From Stereum hirsutum FP-91666 SS1 (taxonomy: Eukaryota > Basidiomycota > Agaricomycetes > Russulales > Stereaceae): a DNA stretch of 64,000 nucleotides. Position numbers and translations under genes: made by a program. The notes under the pieces were generated by a model. That model was not told the DNA's origin and searched no databases. It saw nothing but the letters and a program-made list of their open reading frames with translations. Positions 35,438 to 46,032 of the stretch are shown piece by piece (the first letter of the stretch is position 1; each line of letters opens with the position of its first letter). Location of the stretch: NCBI RefSeq assembly GCF_000264905.1, contig NW_006763133.1:281975-345974 (forward strand). The letters are read 5' to 3'.

Positions 35438-36073
35438 GGCTACGAGAAAATCAAGACAGATCAAACAGACAGAGGAACGTGAGGTAAACGATAGAGGTGA
35501 TGAACGCTCTGGGAGGAGCAAGAGATCGGACCACGGTGCGTCAGCGCACTGGTCGTTTGTGTTATCTACTTATATACCTATTTCAGTAGCATACGTCTTC
35601 TTACGCGTTGCAGTCGCCGCCCTGTGGGTAACGTCTCGGCAGAATCTATCCGGGATGGCGAACACCGCCTGGCTTGGTTTTCCTTAGCCACGGCATGAGA
35701 GCTACCTCCACGGTCCCTGTGACTACTTTGGATCGTTATCCACCAACCGGTCATTCGTAAATGTATTACGGGGCGTGACTTGCAAAGTACCAAGTACCAG
35801 ATTCTCTGTGGTCGTTCGTCCGATTGCTGTGCTACTTAACCTTCCCAAGTGGTTCGCCGGATGTGCTGCCCTTGGTCCCCACATCTATTCAGGCCAATCT
35901 AAAGATGGGATAGGACGGAGATAGGATAAGGACCAACAAAATGGGAGGCGTAGAAGATTTCACGATCTACGGCATTGAGACCGAATATCAAGACAACGCG
36001 TTGGATGAGAGACATGGTAGTAAGTAGCCCAAGTAAACGAAGCAAACGATCCCCGATGTGCGCCCCTCAACTC
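35438..36073. other. Gap between two minus-strand genes
   Basis: Upstream region of the 33480-35437 gene and 3' flank of the 36074-37497 gene. No other gene seen. Confidence 0.4.
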
Positions 36074-37497
36074 CTAAGCAATAGTCGCAACGACTTCGGC
36101 CTCAGATCCACTCTCGAGCATGTCGATAGATATCGGGTCGTCCTTGGAACCCTGCTTCTTGAACCTTGCTATCTGGGCCGACGTAAAACGCGTAGTGGAC
36201 CTTGACTTCACCTTCCTAGTACGTTTACGCGGAATAGGAAGCCCAGAATCAGAGATTACTTGGACATCGGAGCCCGAGTCAGTTGAAGTCTGGTGGGAGG
36301 AGAAGTTGGTGAGGATCCAACCATACGGATCGGAGAGGTTAATGACTATGCTCGCCTGCTTATAGATCTTGGTCTTCGTAACAGAAGTCCCAGGCTTGTT
36401 GAAGGAATCGTCAACAATTTCGATTTCCCTGTCAAGCGATGTATTGTCCTAGGGAGGGTAGTAGTAGTTTCAGGCAAGAAGAAAGCATGTTGATAAGGAG
36501 ATATATGGACCACATACATGAGACTGGACGGGGCACTCATGCTGTGGGGCAGACCTATCTTCGTTGTTCTTGCTTGATCCAGGAACGGGTGGACTGTCGC
36601 CAATCGACCTTTTGAGCTTCTGAGCAGGAGGTGACAGCATCACTAATTTATCAGGGTAACGCGGAAAGTAAGCTTACCTTAGGAGTGGATGGATCGACTG
36701 CCATGTCGTCGCTCTGGTACCGAATGTGACATGGTCAGGCGGTCACGCGAGCTGTCGAAAAACACTTGACCTACCGTCTTTCGTTTCTGGAATGGCGTAG
36801 TTATCTGTAGACTTTATCAGTCGAGTAACGCTGATATGAGGCCTCAAATGATTCAAAGCAGACCTTTGGTTGAGCATCTGTGGATGTCTCGGGCTTGGGC
36901 GTATGCTCCACCTGGAAGTCCGGTAAATTTACAAAGGACAATTCGATGTGGGTATCACGCACTCACAATATCCTGAAGCCCCCATCGCGCAAGTTAGCAA
37001 TCTGTGGGGCACTTTGGTACGAACAAATGGGGCGTACTTTACAAGTGGAATCCTTGGTAGAATGGGCATTCGAGGAAGGTGATGGTTCAAAAGAATCTTT
37101 AGCACGTTCATGTATGAACGGCGGAGCGTGGGTAGAGTTGTCTTCGATGACAGCGGCGGAAAGCTTCCCGAGGCCCGCCTATACGAGAAAGGTGAGTAGC
37201 GAAATGAGCCACAACACTGTACACACCTCATCCCCGGCCTGGGCGATAGCGAGACCCTGAATCGCCGGAACGTCTGCCTATACGAAAAAATCTTTCATAT
37301 ATGAAAACGAGTAAGACAGCACGACGAACCTTTTCGCTGGCCTGGACAGTAACGGGAGGAGGCTCTGTATTTGTGTCCATGTGAGAGACGCAGATAGTGT
37401 CGTTCCGGTGCACACTCGTCAGAGACGTTGGGACAGATAATGGCGGAGAACGGCGCGTAAGAACAGTCTTGGGACAAGAGGAGCAAGAGTCAGCCAT
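36074..37497 (-). CDS. Disordered nuclear-type protein with several SIM-like motifs; nine phase-0 exons
   Basis: Nine exons join in frame to 318 residues: 37497-37330, 37277-37227, 37178-37038, 36972-36967, 36911-36864, 36804-36775, 36713-36678, 36619-36518 and 36448-36074. All borders are phase 0. The 6-nt exon (Asp-Ile) lies between a GCTAAC branch-like site with CTTCAG and a GTGAGT donor, and is needed to keep frame. The protein is Ser/Pro/Thr-rich. The last exon holds up to four hydrophobic-acidic motifs of SIM type, IEIVDDS (203-209), IVINLSD (228-234), VQVISDS (256-262) and ISIDMLES (300-307), around a basic block PRKRTRKVKSRS (nuclear signal). I recognise no domain. It sits directly upstream of, and in the same direction as, another SIM-like gene with the same exon style, which suggests common descent or function, but I see no long sequence identity. 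The start ATG opens the first exon at MADSCSSC. Confidence 0.66.
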
Positions 37498-38182
37498 CGT
37501 GAGTCTGGAGAAGCGAGTGAAGGTTTTAAGTGGGGGCGACGCAGGGGAAACCAAGGCAGTCATTGGCCGAAACAGGCCAATGGCGCAGAATAGCATGCGA
37601 CGGGGTTTTGTTGGTGCGTTCCTTTTGGTTCCTTCGCTTCCGCCGAATTGATCGGCATTCGGTTCGAAGATCCTGGTTTTAGAGAGATCTATGATCCCGA
37701 ACCTCGGGTTCACGAAGAGAAGCGTAACTTCGGATAAAAAGAACTGACGCCACCGTAGCGGGCCGCAATCTTCCGTCTCATTTGGATAGAAGGCCTTGGG
37801 AAGGCCTTCTGATCGTGTGCGTAGAATTCCTGAACATTTCAGACAATACTCATAGGCGACGAACGACTCCCTCGCATTGACTTGCGCGTTCTGCCTCCGA
37901 ACGACCTCCCCTCGAGTTCTGCTGTATTGTCACCACTCCGCCCCGTTGAGAGAGGTGAGGCTGTCCTCACATTTTGACTGACCAAACTCGATGATCCATC
38001 ATGATCCCTAATCAATGACTTCCTATACCAAGGTCCAACCGTAGTGATCCGCATAACACGCTCTGGCCTCCCGGTCGTGTTTTGCTATCCGTCATAGCCT
38101 TTTTTCTTTGTTTCCGATTGCGGTGAGCATCCTTGTCGACTGAGCAACTCGCCGTAGGATTACTTACCGAGGTCTGTAGACC
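37498..38182. other. Divergent intergenic region
   Basis: Separates the start of the minus-strand SIM-like gene (37497) from the plus-strand F-box gene (38183), so it should carry both promoters. It contains a perfect short hairpin at 37788-37810. Confidence 0.45.
37788..37810. repeat. Perfect 10-bp inverted repeat, 3-nt loop
   Basis: AGAAGGCCTT, GGG, AAGGCCTTCT: the arms are exact reverse complements. It may be a palindromic protein site or a hairpin; function not shown. Confidence 0.9.
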
Positions 38183-39631
38183 ATGAACTGTTTACCGCTC
38201 GAGGTCGTAACCGATATATTCGTACTGACTCAGGAAGACGATATGGAGGAGTGGTATGATAAGCGACTTGTCAGTCCAGGCTGGAAAGAGGTGATCGATG
38301 GGTGCCCGAAGCTGTGGAGAAGAGTGGACCTTGCTGCGGGCTTCAAGTTTGTGGGCAAGCAGATGGAGCGGGCGAGTGGGCTGCCTTTATGGGTCCAGAC
38401 GGACGTGTCGCAGTGCGAACCATTCGGGGCGGCTTGGATCGTGGCGTACTCCGACGTGATCGAGCAACTCACTCTCTATGTACGGTCCGACCAGAAACAC
38501 GATGGGCTGGAGGTCGTCAAGGATATATTCGAAATCGTGCAGTTCCCCCTCCTTCGTCGCCTTACTATTCGTCGAGAAGGTCGCAGCGGAGATCAAACGG
38601 TATCCCTTCCGATATTCCCTGCCGAGCTGGTGGATCCCTCCGCTCTCACACACATCGAGTTGACAAACGTATCCTACCCTGCGTCGGCATTAGCATATAA
38701 CACATCTCTTCGCGTTCTTCGCCTCGATAACTCGAGCTCCGCATCCACGATTGCTCTGGGAGATCTCCGAAATGTCCTCGCTGCCTTGCCGCTGCTGGTC
38801 GACTTGACTCTCGGAGGCAAGCTCGCTGTCAACAGAGACGACCTCAAGCTCCCGCCTACCACGTTAGCAACCTTGACGGAATTCGCCTTCTTCGGCAGCA
38901 TGAAATGTCTCGACCATCTCTTCGCAGCATTCTTACTCCCCGGTGTTGAGAGCTGGAAGTTTCGACTTCGAGTCGGAAGAGCGGGCATATCGTCGGCGAG
39001 TAGATTGAGGACCGTCATGAGGACATGCGCGGCGTTGCCATCCAAGATAGACATGCGTTGGGTCTCGAGTACAGGGAGCAGGGTACAACTCCTCGGTGGA
39101 GATTATCCTCGGTCCTTCGCTCTGCAGCTCTCTGCTCGGCACAGTTCACCATGCGAGATACTGTCCGACTTGCTGGTCGGGGTGGAATCTCTACCGTCGG
39201 TGACGCAGCTACATCTCCACGGCGGATCGGATTTTTTGGAGGTTGGCGAGCCGAGGGACGAAGAGGTCGAGAGGTTCTTAGTGGCTGCGAGGAGTGTTGA
39301 ACGGGTCGTGTTCCACGGGAATGGAAATTCGTGGGTCCGGGTTCCTGACGTTCTGAGGCGGAGGTTGGCGATGGGCGTGAACATATGGGAGAAGATCGTG
39401 ACTGTGGAGTTTGGGAGGGGTGTCGCTCTGCCATACGTCGTAAGGGTTTGGTTGACGCTCTTTTGGAGGTTGCAGTGGAGAGGAACGCCGTTGCGTGTGT
39501 TGAGATTACAGGGGTGGATGCTTCAGACTGCGAGTACATGGGAGTTTCGAACGCTGGCCGAACAGTTGGGCCAGGTGGCGGAGACGGTAGAGGGGGACTT
39601 GGATCATGATGAGTATCAGGTGACGTTTTGA
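38183..39631 (+). CDS. F-box protein, single exon
   Basis: One uninterrupted frame of 482 codons from ATG to TGA. Residues 3-50 fit an F-box: CLPLEVVTDIFVLTQ, then LVSPGWKEVIDGCPKLWRRVDL. This would bind Skp1 in an SCF ubiquitin ligase. The rest has leucine-rich-like periodicity (IEQLTLYV, LLRRLTIRREG, LTHIELTNVS, LRVLRLDNSSS, LPLLVDLTLGG, VTQLHLHGG), as expected for a target-binding solenoid. It differs from the F-box gene at 30934 in sequence and has no intron. Its neighbour on the left is divergent (start at 37497). No break, no signal peptide or membrane segment. Target unknown. Confidence 0.85.
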   Translation: MNCLPLEVVTDIFVLTQEDDMEEWYDKRLVSPGWKEVIDGCPKLWRRVDLAAGFKFVGKQMERASGLPLWVQTDVSQCEPFGAAWIVAYSDVIEQLTLYVRSDQKHDGLEVVKDIFEIVQFPLLRRLTIRREGRSGDQTVSLPIFPAELVDPSALTHIELTNVSYPASALAYNTSLRVLRLDNSSSASTIALGDLRNVLAALPLLVDLTLGGKLAVNRDDLKLPPTTLATLTEFAFFGSMKCLDHLFAAFLLPGVESWKFRLRVGRAGISSASRLRTVMRTCAALPSKIDMRWVSSTGSRVQLLGGDYPRSFALQLSARHSSPCEILSDLLVGVESLPSVTQLHLHGGSDFLEVGEPRDEEVERFLVAARSVERVVFHGNGNSWVRVPDVLRRRLAMGVNIWEKIVTVEFGRGVALPYVVRVWLTLFWRLQWRGTPLRVLRLQGWMLQTASTWEFRTLAEQLGQVAETVEGDLDHDEYQVTF

Positions 39632-42590
39632 GTAGAAGTAATATTTTTGTCGGTTTGGATGCGCTTCAGGATGTTTTACACTGCGTCATGTGTTACTGCA
39701 ACGACCGTCAGATTATACAGGCCCCGTCGCTAGCTAAGATAGAAGTGTGAGACTTATGGTTGAGACGCAGTGGCGACGGGCTATCTGTACACGCACCCTT
39801 TCAGCAGCCCGGACGAAACCACACCCATGAGATAATAAGGCGGACACGTCAGTGAAAGAAACATTTGGAACGAACATGATTATACCACTCAAGGAAGAAA
39901 TTCGAACTGAAGTATTAAGCAGCGCGAGAGACCTTCACGAAGTACTAGAGCTTCGTCGAGATCCGCCGTAAGCACACCCCACCTCACAGGAGACACTCGG
40001 TAAGGGTGAACCACAGCGAATATCCATTACTTGGCCGCATATGCTAATGTGAGTGCTTGAAAACGAAGGCCCATGAGGGTCAAGGTCGATGTCGCGCCCT
40101 TGAAGTTTCATACACCAGTCCCTTAGCAAGTTGACGCCGCCGTCGAATTTGTACGGGCGAAGTGGATTATAAACGTGAGTGTGTTTGATGGCTTTGAGTC
40201 CAGCGGCGGGCCTAAGGCTTGCGATTGAGCCGTTCTCCAACTTAACGTGTTTTTATCAGGTGAGCGAGTTAGTTGACACCGTGCGGATGAAGTGTAACGC
40301 GGAACAAACCCGAATCACTGTCACCAGCGCCATATATCTCCTTCGCCTGTGTAAAACTCTCAGATCCGGGTCAATAATCGACGGTGTTAGAAGTACGCAC
40401 GGAGAACGGGCGGGGCGGGAACTTGCGGTTCATCTTCGCGAGCAATCCGTGATGGCTCTGGGCGAGCACCGCTATGACCGCTGACAATTTACTATTACTG
40501 CTCGTGATAGTCGTCTTCCACATCAGCTCTGATGCAGGACATCAGGTCATTGCGACCTTCAAGGAAGGCTTCTCATCCGTGATCGCGCCGATGAAGCGGG
40601 TGGGGCCACGGTATCCGGTAGCGGCCCCTGCAGAATTCTTCCCGAGAGATTTAACCGAAGGTCATCAGAGAGACGGGGTACGTAGATGGAGAGGAATTAG
40701 CTCCGGCCACGGAGACAATATTGTCTCTTCTCTTGCGCACCGAGAACACGAAATCCTATGCTGCAAGGGAGGTCTTGCTGATGAAGAGGGGGTGGAGACG
40801 GTGGTTAACAATGAGTCCCGTGTCCACAGTCAGGGTACAGCAGAGGAGTTGTTGATGCTACTGACGTAGTATAACACCAACAACCATGGCGATCTGAACG
40901 GTTGTAGCATGGACGAGCCAATAGCCAACAATAGGGACTTACCTTCCCTGACCATTCGCTTTATTGACAATGCCAGTCCGAGGTGGAAATCGATCTAGAA
41001 AGACGATAGTACAGTGCCAGTGTGTATAAGCCCCAAAAAATCTCGGCCGAGAATAGAATTGCTCACCCAAGGTTGGCCGACATCTCGATGACAGCGTCCA
41101 TAGCGCGAGCTTGCGCAACGGCTTTGAACGTCGTTGTGGTAGATAGCTGCGCATGAGCATGCAATATTGAGGCCTGGATCCAACTCTCAGTATCATCTTG
41201 CACAGTGCGATGAGAAACAAATGAGTAGAAAGATGGAAACCCGACGCGCCAGACTACCACAGACGCCACCCGACTGAATGATGGACCGATTACTAGTTAC
41301 ACCCACCATCAATAGCACGCCCCGTTCCATCCAAAAAAAGTGTCTCGATGACAGCCTCGAAGACGAAACGGAGCGAGCGAGCACACGAATGCAGGTGTGC
41401 CCACAGACAGGGAGACAGTCCGCGTGGCTCAGGGCAGTTCACGCGTCCTGATGCTACATATACAAAGAGGGCAGACATATCTGTTCAGGATCATCGACGT
41501 GTGGCATACAAGTGCGATTATAGTGCCGGATCCAGTTTTCTGCTCGGGCAGACACGAAAGCAAAACGAAACCAATTTCGTTCTGTACGCTCCGAACTCGT
41601 CCATACAAAAGCAAGATGTGCTCTGTAGCAGAAGAATTTGAACGTGCTTCGTTTCTGCGTTGGCAGAAGAGAGGAACATGTGGGATGGATGAGAGTGCAA
41701 TACACCTTGTGAAATCAAGGTAATCCGCGAAAGGACATTCATGCCGTCCTTCTCTGGTGCGGCCAGCATACGGTCCTACAGACCGCCTCTAGACCGCGCA
41801 TCCAGGAATGCACGAATGTGCTGCAGCTCAACTAATTCTCAATCAGGAAAAGGAAGAAAAACACGAGCCGGCGGAGGCTGGACTATCCGGACACGAAACG
41901 CTAGATCGACTCTGACAGGAACCGTAAGATGACGGATGTCCCAAACAAGACATCGTGAGGAAAGGAAGATAAAATGAGCTATAGAGAGTTCATCCTGCGT
42001 GGGCACGGAGAAATTGCATACCACCGGGGGCGGGTCTGCAGCATGCGGCAAACTAGGAGATGTCTATAGGAATCACAAGAGACGAAGGGCCACGCAACAG
42101 AATGATACTACATACTGATACGAGCATATTGAGTAGAGCCAGGGTAGGGAAGCATTCACAAGCTGTCGTTGATCACACTATGAATAGCCCGGTAAGAATT
42201 GTTGCAGTGATCATATCTACGGCATGAGGAGCTCCAGCTCACCTTGATCAACTACTTTCATCGTTCCCAGAATCAACTAAACTCTAACACTTCCTCGAGT
42301 ACTTGTGAGACAATTACTTTCCATGCGTCGCACTGGTCCTGTCATTTTCGGTGGCCTTGACATCCGTGGGGGTCGAGATAGCATTCACCGATTGGTCAGA
42401 CTTTGCGAGACAGATAGTCTGAGTTTGAGCCCAAGCCGGCGGCTTCGTGCAACCGCAACTTGATTGACGGGTACCGCTTCCTGTGGCACGAATCCCTTCT
42501 CCAGCCGTCTTTGCTTTGTAGGATTCCGCCGCGTGAGCACGCATGCTATGACCCAGATTAGTAGAGCATTTTTGAGCGTCGAACGCGATC
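39632..42590. other. Sparse region, two weak reading frames
   Basis: A plus-strand frame at 40474-40869 begins with a hydrophobic stretch (NLLLLLVIVVFHI) like a signal peptide, but its body lacks support. A minus-strand frame at 39935-40240 reads like protein (YKFDGGVNLLRDWCMKLQG) and ends in a donor-like GTAATG. Neither could be built into a gene. A frame at 42314-42646 (minus) is coding-like and may belong to the gene at 42591-42944. Confidence 0.35.
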
Positions 42591-42944
42591 TCACCACTGG
42601 CACTCTGGAAGATCCGGTACGTTGATTGGGCCTCTAACCTCTTCACCAGACTGCGTAGGGCGGAAGTAACTCAACAGATCGCCGTGGTTTTCACTGTCAT
42701 CTCTGATCGGCATATCTATACAAAGATTGATTGAGAGACTATATATTACACCGTGAAAAAAAAGAAGGGCACCTTGCATATCAATCTCCTGTGGGCAAAG
42801 CATTGCCAAATTCTCAACCGGCCACTGCCAATGCATCGGATGTGATACGAGGACGTCTGTGACCAGTGGCAGAGTGTGAAAGATTTGGTTTAAAGAGGAG
42901 TAATGTAGAAGGTGGTTACCCTTGACACTTTGTTCGGCGACCAT
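42591..42944 (-). CDS. Small two-exon hypothetical protein
   Basis: Exons 42944-42773 and 42715-42591 with a 57-nt intron (GTGCCC donor, TTTGTATAG acceptor) give 98 residues. The first exon reads MVAEQSVKGNHLLHYSS and continues with VTDVLVSHPMHWQWPVENL. No domain known. The stop at 42591 may be an artefact of an unrecognised splice or frameshift, because an overlapping frame continues at 42630-42314 with coding-like sequence (SASGEIAFDAQKCSTNLG). No intron of normal length joins them in frame, so either the protein ends here or the gene is frameshifted. Confidence 0.45.
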   Translation of the reverse strand: MVAEQSVKGNHLLHYSSLNQIFHTLPLVTDVLVSHPMHWQWPVENLAMLCPQEIDMQGALLFFHGVIYSLSINLCIDMPIRDDSENHGDLLSYFRPTQSGEEVRGPINVPDLPECQW

Positions 42945-43119
42945 TTTGATGGGTGTATATGCAGTAGATGGTGGTAAATGGACTGTTCGGCGGTGGATGT
43001 TGGGCAAGCGTTCGGTGGGTTACAACTGATATTGTGGCATCGGCGCGCTGCGGTCCGGTCATCTCTCGGGCTCGCCAGCCAAAGCCGGCCCGTTCGCACC
43101 ACAGCTGGCCACGTACCTT

Positions 43120-43481
43120 GTGGTCGACCTCTGCCCGACGTCGATGCCGACTGCCTCCATCGTCGTGCTGTCGTTCGTTGCCCACCACATCGTTGTTGCA
43201 CAAGCTGCGCGTCTAACCGATGCGCGGACCGTTGCGATCTTAACCAGTACGCGACTGTGGAGCACGACTAGGTGCCAACGTCCGTCGGTATTTTCGATAT
43301 GTGGTCGACCTCTGCCCGACGTCGATGCCGACTGCCTCCATCATCGTGCTGTCGTTCGTTGCCCGCCACATCGTTGTTGCACAAGCTGCGCGTCTAACCG
43401 ATGTGCGGACCGTTGCGATCTTAACCAGTACGCGACTGTGGAGCACGACTAGGTGTCAACGTCCGTCGGTACCTGCGATAT
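43120..43481 (+). repeat. 181-bp tandem duplication
   Basis: GTGGTCGACCTCTGCCCGAC starts at 43120 and again at 43301. The copies match over almost all of their length, with scattered single-base changes; the second copy decays near 43470-43481. Both strands are open through the repeat, which creates long shadow frames. Confidence 0.93.
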
Positions 43482-44112
43482 CTGTTCCTCATCAGCCACA
43501 CATCGCGAGTCCTAATCGGTGCGCGATGCAGTTGCGAGCCTAAAACGCACGCGACCGTGTCTCTTGACGAACAGACATCTCTCTTTTATCATCATGGCCA
43601 AAAGACATCGAGGTAAGTCCCTGTGCCCCAGCTTATGCGCTCGAACACGTCTGACACGTCTCCAACGATCTTCTGCTCCCTTCAGCGTCTGCTTTCAATG
43701 GTCAAACTCATTGATCCATTATACATCCGGAGAATGGAGATTTTATCGGAAGATGCGAATTCGGATATGGTACGTGCGGCACTGGTCCGTTTCCAAGCGA
43801 CATGCCTTCTCCTCCACGCCATCTTATCTGACAGTCTTGTAGGGGCACGCCGCTCCACGATCAACGATACCAGTGTACTATCGTCTGCACTCCACGCTCG
43901 TCGCCATAAGAGAAGTCCCGAAATCGGCTCTGGTGCGTCCCGGTTGATCTTGAGCCTGACCTCATGCTAATCCTCCTGCTATAGTCATCCGTGTACACCA
44001 ACCTTTTTTGTAATCCACGTATTCCATGCCCTCCGTGTTACATCCCGCCACCACGACACAACTTCTCTGCACCAGTCGATTTTTCTGCACCATGCTTCTC
44101 CCCCGCAGAGAT

Positions 44113-44319
44113 CGTCGTATCGCGGGCGGTTCCCTCGACTACGCCAAGAACGTAGCAGAGCTCTACAGGCTATGCAACAAGACTCGCACTTACCGGCTTT
44201 TGCTGTGTTCGGGAGAGGATGTACAGATGGGACGATGGCGTGGATATCTGGTACGTCTGCCGACCTTGACTCGTTCTATGCAGTACGTTTATTTACCTCA
44301 TGCCATTCTGTAGCATACG
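44113..44319 (+). repeat. 240-bp-period repeat, copy 1
   Basis: Begins CGTCGTATCGCGGGCG and includes GGGAGAGGATGTACAGATGG. The next copy starts 240 bp downstream. Confidence 0.92.
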
Positions 44320-44352
44320 CAAAAGCAACCCGGCCAACCCCCGACCCGCCGC

Positions 44353-44551
44353 CGTCGTATCGCGGGCGACTCCCTCGACTACGCCAAGAACGTAGCAGAG
44401 CCCTACAGGCTATGTAACAAGACTCGCACTTACCGGCTTTTGCTGTGTTCGGGAGAGGATGTACAGATGGGACGATGGCGTGGATATCTGGTACGTCTGC
44501 CGATTTTGACTCGTTCTATGCAGCACGTTTATTTACCTCATTCCATCACCT
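44353..44551 (+). repeat. 240-bp-period repeat, copy 2
   Basis: Same start and order as 44113-44319 with few substitutions, indicating a recent tandem duplication with a short unique spacer. Confidence 0.92.
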
Positions 44552-45624
44552 TGCTTGCTCCTTGTCCGGCCGTAATTGTCGCTGAATGTCACCAACCTCA
44601 CAGCACCAAACAAACGACGTCATCGCGTCCTTGCGCGTGTCAACCTCAACTTCATATTATGTTGCTTATCCGCTCTCCCGCTACGAGTTCAATTCTTTTG
44701 TTCCTGTCCTGTCTTGTCTCTTATTTACTGACTCCCATTTTGTTACAGTCACTATGCTCCTGGTTCTGTCCAGGTGTGTTCTCCCGGTGTCCCTTAGGCA
44801 ACAGTCGCCGTCGTTGACTTTCACGTTCACCCACCATGCCACCGTGACTGCGTTTCCTCGTTGAACCTCTCGTGCCGGTTGTCCTCTCGCTTTTCCTCCA
44901 GCTCATGAGACACCTGTGATATAACATCGTCAACGTCTCACAAGAGCCGTCTAGTCTCGTGACCGATGCTCCTGAACGGCACCGCCTTTAACCTGAACAT
45001 GGTAGGGCGTCAGGCTTTTGGCGGACGCGCCATATACGTCGTCACATATATGATCGTCTGGCCCTGCGAACGATAATCGATAATCTATGGGCGCGTACAA
45101 GGCTCCTGTAAACCATATACCTGTGCGGCGCCTCCTTCAACTTGACTCGCTTGATTGTCGACTGGTTTTACGGGTGAAATGTGTTCTGCTAGCCCCGCGA
45201 GCTGCTCGCAGACCTTCCCTCTCCTCCTGTACAGTGGTTCTATTCTATTTGGTGTCGCGCCATCCGGTACAGTGTGTGTCTTCGAGTTGTCTCGGTACGG
45301 TCGGGTGTTGATTCTTGCCCTAGTAGGTCTTTTTGTCTGCATCCCGTGTTTCAGGATGTCTTCCTGTAGGGTGTGAAGCACAAGACACCAACTCTCACCT
45401 AGATGTTACACGAGACGGCTTAGCTGCCTCCAATGGTATTAAATACTCGTGTTCGGTCTTCGTCGTCTTCAATGTCGTGCTTGCTATGTCTCGTTCCGTG
45501 GCTCTGATTTGGAATGCATGGGAGCTGCGTTGCGATTATGTTATGGGAGGACCTATGACAGTATTCGATGTAGTAGAAGTGTGTACTTTTTGTCAAATAG
45601 AGCATATAAGTAGTGATTTAAAAT

Positions 45625-45705
45625 GTTGGAGCCCTGCCAGGGGCCGCTTCCTGATTGGCGAAGAGGTTGAATGTACACCGCTACATATATGCCCTAATGT
45701 TGTCG
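45625..45705 (+). repeat. Dispersed short repeat, copy A
   Basis: Matches 56625-56702 in the same orientation: both have CGCTTCCTGATT, then TTGAATGTACACCG(C/T)TACATATATGCCCTA. Confidence 0.8.
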
Positions 45706-45876
45706 TTTCGATGTTAGCCATATTGTATTTATTGTGTGTGTCATAGACAAAGGTGTGAACTACTGTACCTCCCAGACGTTAGGCGACGTCCGGTGTCCCA
45801 AGGGGCCCATCACCCCCGCCAATTTTGCGCGAGTCTCCCGCCAAATGGAGTGCCCACGTCATGTAAGCATCGTGTA

Positions 45877-46032
45877 ACTACGGGAGAGGATGTGCAGATG
45901 GGACGATGGCGTGGATATCTGCTACGTCTGCCGGTTTTGACTTGTCCTGTAGCACGTTTACTTACCTCACGCCATTCTATAGCATACGTGAAAGCAACCC
46001 GGCCAACCCCCGACCCGTCGCAGTCGCATTGA
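45877..46032 (+). repeat. Partial third copy of the 44-kb repeat
   Basis: Starts at CGGGAGAGGATGTGCAGATG, inside the repeat, and continues past its end into GAAAGCAACCCGGCCAACCC, which follows copy 1. It is therefore a separate, older insertion of the same longer element. Confidence 0.85.

Noticed and set aside
39015..39539. 174-codon minus-strand frame
   Set aside because: Antisense shadow of the single-exon F-box gene.
42890..43552. Overlapping frames of 80-110 codons on both strands in the 181-bp duplication
   Set aside because: They exist because the duplicated unit is open in several frames; no homology or splice context.
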